Shown here piece after piece: positions 1 through 7,291 of a stretch of 17,072 bases of DNA; the first letter of the stretch is position 1; each line of letters begins with the position of its first letter. This DNA is from Imperialibacter sp965651695 (GTDB lineage Bacteria > Bacteroidota > Bacteroidia > Cytophagales > Cyclobacteriaceae). The stretch spans positions 1-17,072 of the forward strand of contig CBFGTI010000114.1 in the NCBI GenBank assembly GCA_965651695.1. Reading direction: 5' to 3'. The notes below the pieces were generated by a model, which did not search any database, was not told where the DNA came from, and was given only the letters and a program-made list of their open reading frames with translations. Made by a program: the position numbers and the translations under genes.

Positions 1-741
1 CCAAATGGGGCCGGAAAAACCACTACCATTAACATGCTAATCGGTGCCCTGCCGGCAGACAGCGGCCGTATCGCAATTAACGGCTCGGACCCGGGAAAGC
101 AGGCTATTAAACGATTAATCGGCATTGTACCCCAAACGTTGGCAGTATATGAGTCGCTAAGCGCTCACGAAAACCTGAATTTCTTCGGGCAGCTTTACGG
201 GCTTTCGGGCAAGGATTTGCAAGAACGAATCCGGCAGGTGTTCGAAATCGTAAACCTCGCCGAGCGGCAGAATGAGAAAGTGAGCCGGTATTCGGGTGGA
301 ATGAAAAGACGCCTGAACATAGCGGCCGCACTGCTCCACCGGCCTTCCGTGCTCATACTCGACGAACCTACTGTGGGCATCGACCCGCAATCCCGTAATG
401 CAATTTTCGATAGTATAAGGGCGCTCAAAAATGAGGGCTGTACTATTGTGCTTACTTCGCACTACCTGGAAGAAGCTCAGAAACTGTGCGATAAGGTAGC
501 AATAATGGACGAGGGAAAGCTGGTGGCCGAAGGGGCTGTAGAAAAGCTTATTTTAGACTTCGGAGGCAAAAGCCTGCTGATCGTTGAAACGAGTAAGGGG
601 AAAATGAAAATTGAGACCGACGAGCCAGTAAAGGAGATCATCCGGATAAACGAAGAGGCTACCATTACGTCGCTGCAAATGGAGAGCCCCAGCCTGGAAA
701 AGGCCTTTTTGAACATTACAGGAAAACATTTAAGAGATTAA
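1..741 (+). CDS. ABC transporter ATP-binding protein (5' truncated by window edge)
   Basis: Nucleotide-binding subunit of an ABC-2 type exporter, expected to act as a dimer on the cytoplasmic face of the inner membrane. The reading frame is open from base 1: the first codons read PNGAGKTTT, the Walker A loop, so the true start lies upstream and about 25-40 residues are missing. Further motifs are seen in the correct order: a Q-loop (IVPQT, about bases 121-140), the ABC signature YSGGMKRR at 289-312, Walker B LILDEP at 352-369 and the H-loop histidine (TSHY) at 460-462. The visible part is 246 residues and ends with a short C-terminal regulatory-like extension typical of drug or lipid exporter ATPases (CcmA/NodI-like class). 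The stop codon is three bases before the permease start, so the two are surely co-translated. The substrate cannot be told from sequence. Confidence 0.95.
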   Translation, partial: PNGAGKTTTINMLIGALPADSGRIAINGSDPGKQAIKRLIGIVPQTLAVYESLSAHENLNFFGQLYGLSGKDLQERIRQVFEIVNLAERQNEKVSRYSGGMKRRLNIAAALLHRPSVLILDEPTVGIDPQSRNAIFDSIRALKNEGCTIVLTSHYLEEAQKLCDKVAIMDEGKLVAEGAVEKLILDFGGKSLLIVETSKGKMKIETDEPVKEIIRINEEATITSLQMESPSLEKAFLNITGKHLRD

Positions 742-744
742 TTT

Positions 745-1491
745 ATGAACGAAATTTTAACACTCGCCCGCAAAGACCTGCAATTGCTTCTGCTGGATAA
801 AACAAGCCTGGTAGTAACCTTTGCTTTACCGCTAGCGCTGGTTTCTCTGATAGGAAGCGTGTTTTCATCAAGTTTTCCGGCTGATACGGGAATCACCAGC
901 TACGACTATATGTTTTCCAAACTTATGTTCTGGGGACTCATGGGCGGCGTTGCTTCTTCCGTAGGTTCTATGGCAATCGAAAAGAGCTCCGGCACCATCA
1001 TCCGTCTTCAGCTGTCGCCGGTGGGCAAACTTCATGTGTTGCTGGGGAAGAGCCTCGCCTGTATAGCAATACTCCTATTAAGTTCCGTTTTAACCTGGCT
1101 GTTTGCCACCGTTCTTTTTGGAGTGAAAACAAACTCGCATCTGTTCCTTGTGCTTATAACTATCTCAAATGCTATCTTCTTTGCCGGTCTAATGACCTTC
1201 CTTGCTAATTTTGTGAAAACAGAGCGGGCTGCTGGGGCATTAAGCTGGTCGCTATTGCAAGTTTTGGCCTGCTTCAGCGGCATCATGTTTCCTATTGCCG
1301 TAATGCCGCCGTGGATGGTGTCGCTCACCAACTATAACCCGGTGACCTGGGCCGTAAAAGCGATGGAGATAGCGCTTTGGAAAGATACTTCCCTTCAGGA
1401 AATGCTCTTGCCGGTGGGAATACCTCTATTGACAGGAATCGTCTTTTTCGGCTTAAGCACCTATATCTTCCGGTGGACAGTGAAGGAGTAA
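745..1491 (+). CDS. ABC-2 type transporter permease
   Basis: Membrane subunit of the exporter encoded with the ATPase just upstream (spacing 3 bp). The 248-residue protein has six hydrophobic segments, at about residues 21-40, 57-76, 102-126, 132-156, 165-187 and 220-243, the classic ABC-2 layout. The cytoplasmic loop after the second segment carries EKSSGTIIRLQLSPV (79-93), matching the conserved E-x-x-x-G-T-hydrophobic-R-hydrophobic-x-x-x-P-V loop of ABC-2 permeases, and the fifth segment region ends in NYNPVTW (196-202), similar to the family's N-P-hydrophobic-x-W stretch. Full length for the family. It is likely the last gene of its operon, because the following gene is on the other strand. 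Substrate unknown; drug, lipid or polysaccharide export are all possible. Confidence 0.93.
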   Translation: MNEILTLARKDLQLLLLDKTSLVVTFALPLALVSLIGSVFSSSFPADTGITSYDYMFSKLMFWGLMGGVASSVGSMAIEKSSGTIIRLQLSPVGKLHVLLGKSLACIAILLLSSVLTWLFATVLFGVKTNSHLFLVLITISNAIFFAGLMTFLANFVKTERAAGALSWSLLQVLACFSGIMFPIAVMPPWMVSLTNYNPVTWAVKAMEIALWKDTSLQEMLLPVGIPLLTGIVFFGLSTYIFRWTVKE

Positions 1492-1520
1492 GTTTTCTGC
1501 TCAGCCAACAACAGCGCCGA

Positions 1521-1559
1521 AACCTAAACACTTACTGACCTAAACACATAAACACTTGC
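1521..1559. repeat. Short AAACAC word repeat downstream of permease
   Basis: Three near copies of CTAAACACTT in 39 bases, lying between two convergent stop codons. The reverse complement (AAGTGTTTAG) closely resembles the GTGTTTAAG words at 13637-13693, so the two are likely members of one dispersed intergenic repeat family. Confidence 0.5.
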
Positions 1560-1562
1560 CAC

Positions 1563-1766
1563 CTACCGGTGCGATCTGTGGTAGCGCTTCTGAAGCTTCT
1601 TCGATTTGTTCCCTTTTTTCTTATCGAGAGAGCGAGCGTGGTTTACGTCCATCCAGCCGCTTTGGTGTCTGCTGGCGCTGCACGAGCTGAGCGTAGCCAT
1701 GGTGCTGAGCAAAAACAAAAACAAAAGGCAGGGGATTAGAAAAGGTCTGATTTTAGGAGTTCCCAT
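1563..1766 (-). CDS. Small basic lipoprotein, unknown function
   Basis: A 67-residue ORF with a convincing lipoprotein signal: positively charged N-terminus (KIR), a hydrophobic stretch at about residues 9-25 and the lipobox LSSC with the acylated cysteine at residue 29. The mature part is only about 38 residues and very rich in Lys, Arg and His (for example SLDKKKGNKSKKLQKRYHRSHR is split over residues 46-67). No enzyme domain is present. I do not recognise the family; small lipoproteins of this layout (signal, lipobox, short basic tail) occur in Cytophagales. A basic tail could bind nucleic acid, lipopolysaccharide phosphate or acidic cell-wall polymer, but nothing shows which. The first ATG is used; no other start would keep the signal peptide. 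It is convergent with the ABC permease. Confidence 0.7.
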   Translation of the reverse strand: MGTPKIRPFLIPCLLFLFLLSTMATLSSCSASRHQSGWMDVNHARSLDKKKGNKSKKLQKRYHRSHR

Positions 1767-1863
1767 AGCAGTATAGATTATAATTATTCAAATATTAATT
1801 TGTACTGTAGTAATACAATTTGCAGCGAAAAGGTAACCCTTGCTTCATCAGTCTGGGCGGGGT

Positions 1864-2198
1864 GGCCGTCGTAGTTGAGGTTGAGGCCGATGTTGGCGTA
1901 GCGAAGGCCGATATCGGAGTAGTTCAGGCCAAAGTCGGGGTAATCGAGGCCGACGTGGGGTAAGTCAGGTCGAAGTCGGGGTAGTTTTGGCCGATGCCGG
2001 GGTAAGCTAGGCCAACGTCGGGGTAAGTCAGATCGACGTCAGCGTAAGTTAGGTCGACGTCAGGGTAGTTTTGGCCGACGTCGGGGTAATTCAGGCCGAC
2101 GTCGGGGTAGCGGAGGCCGACGTTGGGGTAAGTCAGGCCGAAGTCGGGGTAATGGGTGCCGACGTGGGGGTGGCGAAGGCATATCGGAGTAGTCGACG
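1864..2198. repeat. Imperfect 21-bp minisatellite, about 15-16 copies
   Basis: Head-to-tail copies of GGCCGACGTCGGGGTA followed by five variable bases. The GGCC (or GGTC) anchor recurs at 1885, 1906, 1927, 1948, 1968, 1989, 2010, 2031, 2052, 2073, 2094, 2115, 2136, 2157 and 2178: a strict 21-bp step with a single 20-bp step at 1948-1968. The core contains the palindrome GACGTC. The 21-bp step equals seven codons: on the plus strand it reads A-D-V-G-V-x-x but with in-frame stops in some copies; on the minus strand it reads Y-P-D-V-G-x-x without stops in any copy, broken only by one-base and two-base deletions. No start codon precedes the minus reading, so translation is not supported. May be a decayed repeat-protein gene or a non-coding minisatellite. 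Confidence 0.9.
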
Positions 2199-2423
2199 CA
2201 GAAATGCCTAACGGGGAGTGTTAGGCGATTATCCACAACCTCATGAGCTACTAGGAAAGATGTTCTCCAGCCAGCAATTCCTTCCTTTCTTTGACAATCC
2301 TCAGTAAAATCTTATTTTTCCGGATGTGCAATGAAGTACATTTTTGCTTATCTAATTCTGCTAACCTTTTTTTCGCTGAATGGCTTGTTCATATAGTGCC
2401 CGTTATAATGTTCTAACTCCCAC
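2199..2423. other. Intergenic region with possible signal-peptide remnant
   Basis: Non-coding stretch between the minisatellite and the next gene. It holds one notable item: at 2331-2396 an ATG opens a 21-codon frame reading MKYIFAYLILLTFFSLNGLF-I, which looks like a secretion signal with nothing after it; it stops with TAG and is in the same frame as the ORF at 2424, with a second stop (TAA) between. It could be the decayed 5' end of an exported gene or a short hydrophobic peptide. No terminator or clear promoter seen. Confidence 0.35.
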
Positions 2424-2735
2424 ATGCAACCCCAGCTCCTCCATTACCCTTTCTTAAAACAGATACCCGAAGCGGATCTGGCTCTTCTGGATCTGCAGGT
2501 ATTAGTGGTCCCCAACCCAGCCGAAGCAATACTGTTGCAGCGGCTATCTGGCGCCCTCAATAAAAATATAGTGCTGTACAATACACTTTACCAACCAAAA
2601 GGAGGTCACCTCTGCCGCTACCTGAAATTTGCAGCGCTGAGTGAAGCTGAGCTACAGACCATATTGGAAGCCGAGGGAAAGCTTGCCCCTCACCAGGCTA
2701 TTGTTGCTTATGAAAGCCCTCTTACCTTTGCATGA
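2424..2735 (+). CDS. Hypothetical protein, 103 aa
   Basis: An ORF of 103 residues with ordinary composition and codon use like its neighbours, alternating hydrophobic and charged stretches (LALLDLQVLVVPNPAEAI at about 18-36, then LSEAELQTILEAEGKL), which suggests a small folded alpha/beta cytoplasmic protein. No signal peptide or membrane segment. I do not recognise the family and see no catalytic motif. The start is the first ATG; a same-frame stop lies upstream, so it cannot extend to the signal-like peptide at 2331. It precedes the NTF2-like gene by about 90 bases on the same strand, but that gene seems to have its own promoter. Confidence 0.55.
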   Translation: MQPQLLHYPFLKQIPEADLALLDLQVLVVPNPAEAILLQRLSGALNKNIVLYNTLYQPKGGHLCRYLKFAALSEAELQTILEAEGKLAPHQAIVAYESPLTFA

Positions 2736-2791
2736 AAGGCGGTTTGCGGAGGTTTAACATTTCATTAACAACGTTGTATGCCAACAGCGTA

Positions 2792-2799
2792 TACCTTTG
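2792..2799 (+). promoter_or_regulatory. Candidate Bacteroidota -7 element
   Basis: TACCTTTG fits the Bacteroidota -7 consensus TAnnTTTG exactly and lies 26 bases before the ATG of the NTF2-like gene. A TTG is present 15 bases upstream (2774-2776), somewhat closer than the usual -33 spacing, so the match is to the -7 box mainly. Confidence 0.4.
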
Positions 2800-2824
2800 G
2801 TTGCTTCATCAAATAAGTGTTTTC

Positions 2825-3292
2825 ATGAAAAAGCTTGCACCTATCATTTGCACCGTAACCATCCTTTTTCTATCGAATGGCGCCAGTGGCCAAAATGCTA
2901 CCCAATCGCACAAAGATTCACTGCAGGTGGTTGTGCAAAAGTACTACGATCTCAGTCTGGAGATATACAAAGCCAATTCAACCGTCGCCGTTATCGACGA
3001 GCTTTTTTCGCTCTTTACTGAAGACTTCGTATACGTGCATCCAAAATACGGCGGCACCTACTCCCGCACCGACTTGTATGAGGGCTACGTGAGAAACCAG
3101 AAGAATGGCGCTTACGATGGTAGCATTGTCGACCTGAGACTGAACAACCTCATTGCCGGTTTCAACGCAGTGGCCACCGACCGGACGTACCTCAAAAAGT
3201 CCGAAGGAGGCGAGTTGGAGGAAGTGGACCCTGGCATGACGCTTTTCGAATTTAAGGACGGGAAAATTTCTAAGATATTCGAGTATTGGTAA
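2825..3292 (+). CDS. Secreted NTF2-like (SnoaL/DUF4440-type) protein
   Basis: A 155-residue protein with a clear Sec signal peptide (MKKLAPIICTVTILFLSNGASG, cut near residue 22, before QNATQ) followed by a single NTF2-like fold domain: an initial helix (SLQVVVQKYYDLSLEI), a loop with LFTEDFVYVHPKYGG, and the closing beta strands DPGMTLFEFKDGKISKIFEYW, the typical ending of SnoaL/DUF4440 domains (F-x-F-x-x-G-K-I-x-x-I). Such domains bind small molecules or act as isomerases or cyclases; the function here is unknown. The open frame extends upstream to 2732, but that part has no signal and would overlap the previous gene; the ATG at 2825 places the signal peptide at the N-terminus and follows a -7 promoter match, so it is preferred. 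Location: periplasm or outside. Confidence 0.82.
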   Translation: MKKLAPIICTVTILFLSNGASGQNATQSHKDSLQVVVQKYYDLSLEIYKANSTVAVIDELFSLFTEDFVYVHPKYGGTYSRTDLYEGYVRNQKNGAYDGSIVDLRLNNLIAGFNAVATDRTYLKKSEGGELEEVDPGMTLFEFKDGKISKIFEYW

Positions 3293-3297
3293 GGTGC

Positions 3298-3402
3298 CAC
3301 CTGCTTCCTGCTTCCTGCCACCTGCTTCCTCCCTCCTCCACCTGCTTCCTGCCTCCTGCTTCCTGCCTCTTGCTTCCTGCCTCCTGCTTCCTGCTGCCTT
3401 CC
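3298..3402. repeat. CTTCCTG/CCTCCTG low-complexity array between convergent genes
   Basis: About 105 bases of strongly pyrimidine-rich plus strand built from 7-bp words CTTCCTG and CCTCCTG, e.g. CTGCTTCCTGCCTCCTG, repeated in about a dozen variants. It fills exactly the space between the stop of the NTF2-like gene (3292) and the stop of the convergent permease (3405). The complement is purine-rich (GCAGGAAG words). A related shorter stretch occurs at 7905-7942, again between convergent stops. ORFs called through it are artefacts of composition. Confidence 0.85.
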
Positions 3403-3404
3403 CC

Positions 3405-5819
3405 CTACTCATACCGCAGCCACTTCACAGGGTTCGACACGGCTACCTTTATGGTTTGCGACCACACCGTAAGTAGGCCCAATACTGCAACTGCTGCTAC
3501 GCTGGATAGTAGCAAAAGCGGCGTGATTTCGACCCGGTAAGGGTACTCCTGCAGAAATGCCTCGCCCAGCGCATAGCTTACCGGCACGCCGATCACGATA
3601 GCCACTCCAATGAGCGCCACAAACGACCTGCCCAACAGCAGCGCCATATCGGCAACAGAAGCTCCCATCACCTTCCGAATCCCTACCTCCTTGGCCCTCA
3701 CCTGCGATGCATACATGGCCATGCCGATCATACCCAGACAGGCAAGCGACACCACCAGGAAGGCGATGTACCCTACGATTGCCGGCATATCCTTCACGCC
3801 TGTTTGGCGGTAGGCATCGTCAATTTCCTGGTCCATCATCATCATTTCAGCCGGATGGAATGGGTCGTGCCTCTTCCATATTGCCTCTATGGCTGCGGTA
3901 ACAGCTGCCAGTTGCCCCGGGTGAATGCTGGCGCAGAGATGGTTCAGCTCATCGGTGCTGTAGCGCAGTGCCAGCGGACCTATTTCATTGTTCAGCGGGC
4001 GGAAATGGAAGTCCTTCACCACTCCCACCACCTGGAGCGCAAGGGTGTCGTTGGTGTAAATGTTTTGCCCGATGGCATCGAGCGGATACTGAAAGCCAAA
4101 CCGGGCAAGTGCTGTTTCATTTAGTATTACCTCCTTTTCGAGGCTTGCTCGCCCGGGGGAGGAAAAGTTGCCGCCTGCCACAAAAACCAGCTCCAGGTTC
4201 TCGATATAGTTATCATCGACCATAAAATGGTGTACAGCAATAGGCTCATCACCCACGTGCTTGCTGTAGTCGCCGGCACCGCCGTCCCACGTGCCGAGCT
4301 GATGCGACACCCCACCCACACGCACGACGCCGGGTACACTGCCGATTTCAGCTGCTATGTTTTCAAACGCCACCCCGCGTAGGTCCAGGGTCAGGTTGTT
4401 TTTCTGGTTTATGCCGTAGTCAGCGTTCAGCATAAAATCTACCTGGCTATAAATTACCAGCACTACTATCACAAAAATCACAGAGAGTGTAAACTGTGCC
4501 ACCACGAGCACCTTCCTGAAGGTAAGCCGGGCGTAGATTTTTAGGTTTCGGGCGTCTTTGAAAACCTTTGCCGGTTTTAATGCCGAGAGGTAAGTGGCAG
4601 GCAAAACGCCAGCTAAAACTCCTACTAGTGCTGCAAACAGTACGAAAATGGCATATAGCGAAAAGTCTTCATTCAAATCCATAACAAAGTCGTCGCTGAT
4701 GGAGAGCTGCTGGAAGCCGGTTTTCAGAAACTCCAAAACCACATAAGAGAATATCAGCGCTATGAAAGAAAATACCACGGCCTCCCCGATAAACTGCAGA
4801 AAAACCTGTCGCCGGTTGGCGCCTACCACCTTTCGCACGCCGATTTCACGCATTCTCGACAGCGATTTGGCAATGGTGAGGTTGGTGAAGTTGAAAATCG
4901 ACATCAGCAGTACCACGCCGGCAAGTACTGCCAGAAAAACAAGGAACGACGATGGCAACCCTTTGCCCATGTTCTCAGCCAGCTCCGGGCCGGGCGTAAT
5001 TTTCCCGAGTGGCTGCAGGTAAAAAGCATCGTAGGCAATGTCGCGCCCTTCCGACTTTAAGCCCGTGCAGTACCTTTTATTGATGTCGGCCAGCGCCCGG
5101 GTCACGTCGTCGGCGTCGCCACCCGGCTTCAGTTTAATGTATACATAGGAGCCATAGTAGGTGCTCCAGTCGTTGGGCGAAGAGGTAAGCGCACCCGTCT
5201 TTTCGAGCACTGGCAGCGTGGCGCTGGAACAGAGCATTTCAAACTCGAAGTGGGTTTTGCCAGCAAACTCCTGTAGCACACCTGTAATCGTAAAATCGCC
5301 CAGGCCTTTGAGGGTAATAACCTGCCCCAACGCATTGGCGGTTCCGAACACCTTTTCGGCTGCCTGCTTTGTTAGCACAACGCTGTTGGGTGCATCAAGA
5401 GCAGTGGCTGGGTTACCTTGCTGTAAAGGGAAGTTGAATACCTCGAGGAAAGAAGGATCGGCAAAAAGCCCATGAAGCGGCACGTTTACGTTGGCAAAAG
5501 TGGCGTCGCCGTATAGTTGCCGGTTCATCCGTACTACGTTTTCAATAAACGGGTACTCATCCATTAGCACCTGCCCCAAAGGCATAGGAGCCGATGCAAA
5601 GTCGATGCTGCCCCACTCATGGTGAAGCACCCGGGTGTTTACTCTATAGATGCGGTCGCCATCGATGTGGAAGTTGTCGAACGCAAACTGGTCTTTGATG
5701 ATGGTGATGATAAGCATACCCAGCGACATGCTAACAGAAAGGCCCACGAGGTTGATAGTAGAAAAGGCCCTGTTTCGAAAGAAGTTCCTTAGCGAGGTGA
5801 TCAGGATGTTTTTAAGCAT
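3405..5819 (-). CDS. FtsX/MacB-family ABC transporter permease
   Basis: Inner-membrane permease of the MacB/FtsX (type VII ABC) class, in the 800-residue duplicated form common in Bacteroidota. Eight membrane segments are visible, at about residues 20-42, 290-310, 345-367, 388-412, 436-458, 680-704, 730-755 and 768-790, with two large periplasmic domains (43-288, 459-680). Each half has the FtsX core motif: REIGVRKVVGA (324-334) and KEVGIRKVMGA (710-720). It ends NPVKWLRYE, the usual C-terminus of this family. The frame is open 73 codons further upstream to 6038, but that part is low-complexity and the conserved start MLKNILITSLRNFFRN corresponds to 5819, which I choose. Length 804. No ATPase gene sits beside it, as is usual for these permeases, so its partner is elsewhere. 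Likely role: mechanotransmission or lipid/peptide export; substrate unknown. Confidence 0.93.
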   Translation of the reverse strand: MLKNILITSLRNFFRNRAFSTINLVGLSVSMSLGMLIITIIKDQFAFDNFHIDGDRIYRVNTRVLHHEWGSIDFASAPMPLGQVLMDEYPFIENVVRMNRQLYGDATFANVNVPLHGLFADPSFLEVFNFPLQQGNPATALDAPNSVVLTKQAAEKVFGTANALGQVITLKGLGDFTITGVLQEFAGKTHFEFEMLCSSATLPVLEKTGALTSSPNDWSTYYGSYVYIKLKPGGDADDVTRALADINKRYCTGLKSEGRDIAYDAFYLQPLGKITPGPELAENMGKGLPSSFLVFLAVLAGVVLLMSIFNFTNLTIAKSLSRMREIGVRKVVGANRRQVFLQFIGEAVVFSFIALIFSYVVLEFLKTGFQQLSISDDFVMDLNEDFSLYAIFVLFAALVGVLAGVLPATYLSALKPAKVFKDARNLKIYARLTFRKVLVVAQFTLSVIFVIVVLVIYSQVDFMLNADYGINQKNNLTLDLRGVAFENIAAEIGSVPGVVRVGGVSHQLGTWDGGAGDYSKHVGDEPIAVHHFMVDDNYIENLELVFVAGGNFSSPGRASLEKEVILNETALARFGFQYPLDAIGQNIYTNDTLALQVVGVVKDFHFRPLNNEIGPLALRYSTDELNHLCASIHPGQLAAVTAAIEAIWKRHDPFHPAEMMMMDQEIDDAYRQTGVKDMPAIVGYIAFLVVSLACLGMIGMAMYASQVRAKEVGIRKVMGASVADMALLLGRSFVALIGVAIVIGVPVSYALGEAFLQEYPYRVEITPLLLLSSVAAVAVLGLLTVWSQTIKVAVSNPVKWLRYE

Positions 5820-6109
5820 AGCATTTGTAGTAGATACGCCGCTGTGCCAACAACCGTGCCTGCCGCATTTTGAGGGACAGGAAGGGGTTTTGAGAAATTT
5901 TGTGTACGAAAAAGGTGGCCAAAGCGGTCGCCTGCGGACGGTTGGTGGATGTAAGGAGGGTCTGTAAGGGCTCTCTGCGCCGTAGTTAGATGTCTGCTGT
6001 GAACACTTTACCTTGTATGCCGTCGCAAATCTCTTCATCCTTCTTTACAGGCCGTTGCGGCTTGTTCCTGCTGTTCCGAACTATGATTTTTCTACTTTTT
6101 TTATGAACT
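5820..6109. other. Divergent intergenic region between permease and GNAT gene
   Basis: This 290-base space separates two divergent genes and should hold both promoters. The minus frame stays open through most of it but the translation is compositionally poor and lacks family similarity, so I treat it as leader. A T-rich stretch just before the GNAT start (6085-6102, ending TACTTTTTTTATG) might include a weak -7 box. No exact TAnnTTTG was found on either strand. Confidence 0.4.
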
Positions 6110-6676
6110 ATGAATTTGAAGCGGAAGTCAGGGTTCTACAGTGTTATCAATTGGAAAAAAAGATTTAGCGTGACAAGCAGCGGCATCCTTATCAGAAAAT
6201 TAGCTCCTGTAGAAAAAGACTTCATTCTGCAGGTTGCCCATTGGTATCATGGGGAATGGAATACGCCAGTGGATAAAATAGTTGAAAGGCTTACCATGCA
6301 ACCAGCCGACGACGTGCTATTTCAGTTGGTGCTCACTAGCGGCGACAAGCTCATAGCCACGGGTGGACTTTGCAACAAGGTGAATATTTTGAATGTGCAC
6401 CCAAAGCTTGGGCAATACGGACCGTGGGTAACGATGCTATATACTCACGGGGATTACAGAAAAAAAGGATTTGGCGAAGCACTGCTGCAGCAATTGGAAA
6501 CAAATGCATGCGACCTCGGTATCAGGAAAATTTACTTGTATACATTCACAGCGGAAGCGCTCTACAAACGATGCGGTTGGCAAGCGATAGATAGGGTAAC
6601 TTACAAGGAGCACGATACTGTAGTAATGGAAAAAATACTGCAACGCCCTGAGCCTCGACTTGCCACAACCTTTTGA
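6110..6676 (+). CDS. GNAT family N-acetyltransferase
   Basis: A 188-residue acyl-CoA transferase of the GNAT superfamily. The acetyl-CoA pyrophosphate loop appears as Y-R-K-K-G-F-G-E-A-L, matching motif A R-x-x-G-x-G/A, preceded by the beta-4 strand WVTMLYTHGDY and followed by helix LLQQLETNACDLG and the strand IRKIYLYTF, then the family's typical C-terminal ALYKRCGWQAIDR (compare A-x-x-L-Y-x-x-x-G-F). The first 25 residues are basic and outside the fold; the GNAT core starts near ILIRKLAP, so a later start is possible though no closer ATG exists. Acceptor substrate unknown. It is followed after 16 bases by a second GNAT gene, suggesting one transcript. Confidence 0.88.
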   Translation: MNLKRKSGFYSVINWKKRFSVTSSGILIRKLAPVEKDFILQVAHWYHGEWNTPVDKIVERLTMQPADDVLFQLVLTSGDKLIATGGLCNKVNILNVHPKLGQYGPWVTMLYTHGDYRKKGFGEALLQQLETNACDLGIRKIYLYTFTAEALYKRCGWQAIDRVTYKEHDTVVMEKILQRPEPRLATTF

Positions 6677-6692
6677 AACAAAAACGCCACAC

Positions 6693-7214
6693 ATGACTAC
6701 CGGATACGATGTAAGAAACACCGAAATGGCCGACCTGCCACTTATATACGAGCTGTTTGAGCACTCGATCCAATACCAGGAAAAACATGGTTACCCGGTA
6801 TGGAAGAACTATGACCGCGATGCGATTGTGAGAGACATTGAAGAACAAAATCAGTATAAGATAATAGTGGACGGCAAGGCAGCCATTGTGTTCAGTGTGT
6901 GCTATAGCGACAAAGTGATATGGCGGGAACTTGAAAAGGGCGACTCAATGTATTTGCACCGCATTGTGGTAAACCCGGCGTTCAAGGGGCAGAAGCTCTT
7001 CGGCGCAATTGTAGAATGGTGTGTCGGTCATTGCCTGGCGCAGGGCCTTCAAAATATAAGAATGGACACCTGGGCAGCCAACCCAAACATTATCAGTTAC
7101 TATCAAGGCTTTGGCTTCCGCTTCGTGGAGAACTTCACCACCCCCGACACTGAAGAGCTACCCGTACACAACCGAAACCTGGCTTTAACGCTGCTGGAGA
7201 TGAGGGTTGGGTAG
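6693..7214 (+). CDS. GNAT family N-acetyltransferase
   Basis: A 173-residue second GNAT. The core begins YDVRNTEMADLPLIYELFEHS, a normal GNAT beta-1/helix-1 start; the beta-4 strand is MYLHRIVVNPAFKGQKLFGAIVEWC, where F-K-G-Q-K-L-F-G takes the place of the R-x-x-G-x-G/A loop (a slightly divergent CoA loop), and the end DTWAANPNIISYYQGFGFRFV is the usual N-x-x-x-x-x-Y-Y-x-x-x-G-F motif. An upstream TTG at 6660 in the same frame overlaps the previous gene, but the ATG at 6693 is the natural start and leaves the complete domain. The two GNATs are not close relatives in sequence, so this is co-location and not a recent duplication. Substrate unknown. Confidence 0.87.
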   Translation: MTTGYDVRNTEMADLPLIYELFEHSIQYQEKHGYPVWKNYDRDAIVRDIEEQNQYKIIVDGKAAIVFSVCYSDKVIWRELEKGDSMYLHRIVVNPAFKGQKLFGAIVEWCVGHCLAQGLQNIRMDTWAANPNIISYYQGFGFRFVENFTTPDTEELPVHNRNLALTLLEMRVG

Positions 7215-7291
7215 GGAAACGTAGCGCAGGATTGGAGTGCCAAAGAAAATCTACATAAATAATGGCACAGGGTTAGCTGAGAACAACATCG

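Noticed and set aside
1864..2198. CRISPR array
   Set aside because: The 21-bp units are contiguous without unique spacers of 30 bp or more, and no cas gene is nearby; it is a tandem minisatellite.
2229..2237. Perfect DnaA box TTATCCACA
   Set aside because: Only a single box, with no cluster, no AT-rich unwinding region and no dnaA/dnaN nearby; not evidence of an origin.
2378..2410. Sigma70-like TTGTTC ... TATAAT before the 103-aa ORF
   Set aside because: The spacing is only about 13 bases and Bacteroidota use a different -7 box, so it is not counted as a promoter.
2732..2824. 31-codon extension of the NTF2-like protein
   Set aside because: It would bury the signal peptide and overlap the previous gene; a -7 promoter match lies inside this stretch.
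3286..3540. Plus-strand ORFs rich in LLPASC repeats
   Set aside because: They translate the CTTCCTG low-complexity array and the antisense of the permease 3' end.
5820..6038. 73-codon N-terminal extension of the FtsX permease
   Set aside because: Conserved family start is MLKNILITSLRNF at 5819; the extension has no membrane or signal character and looks like an open leader.
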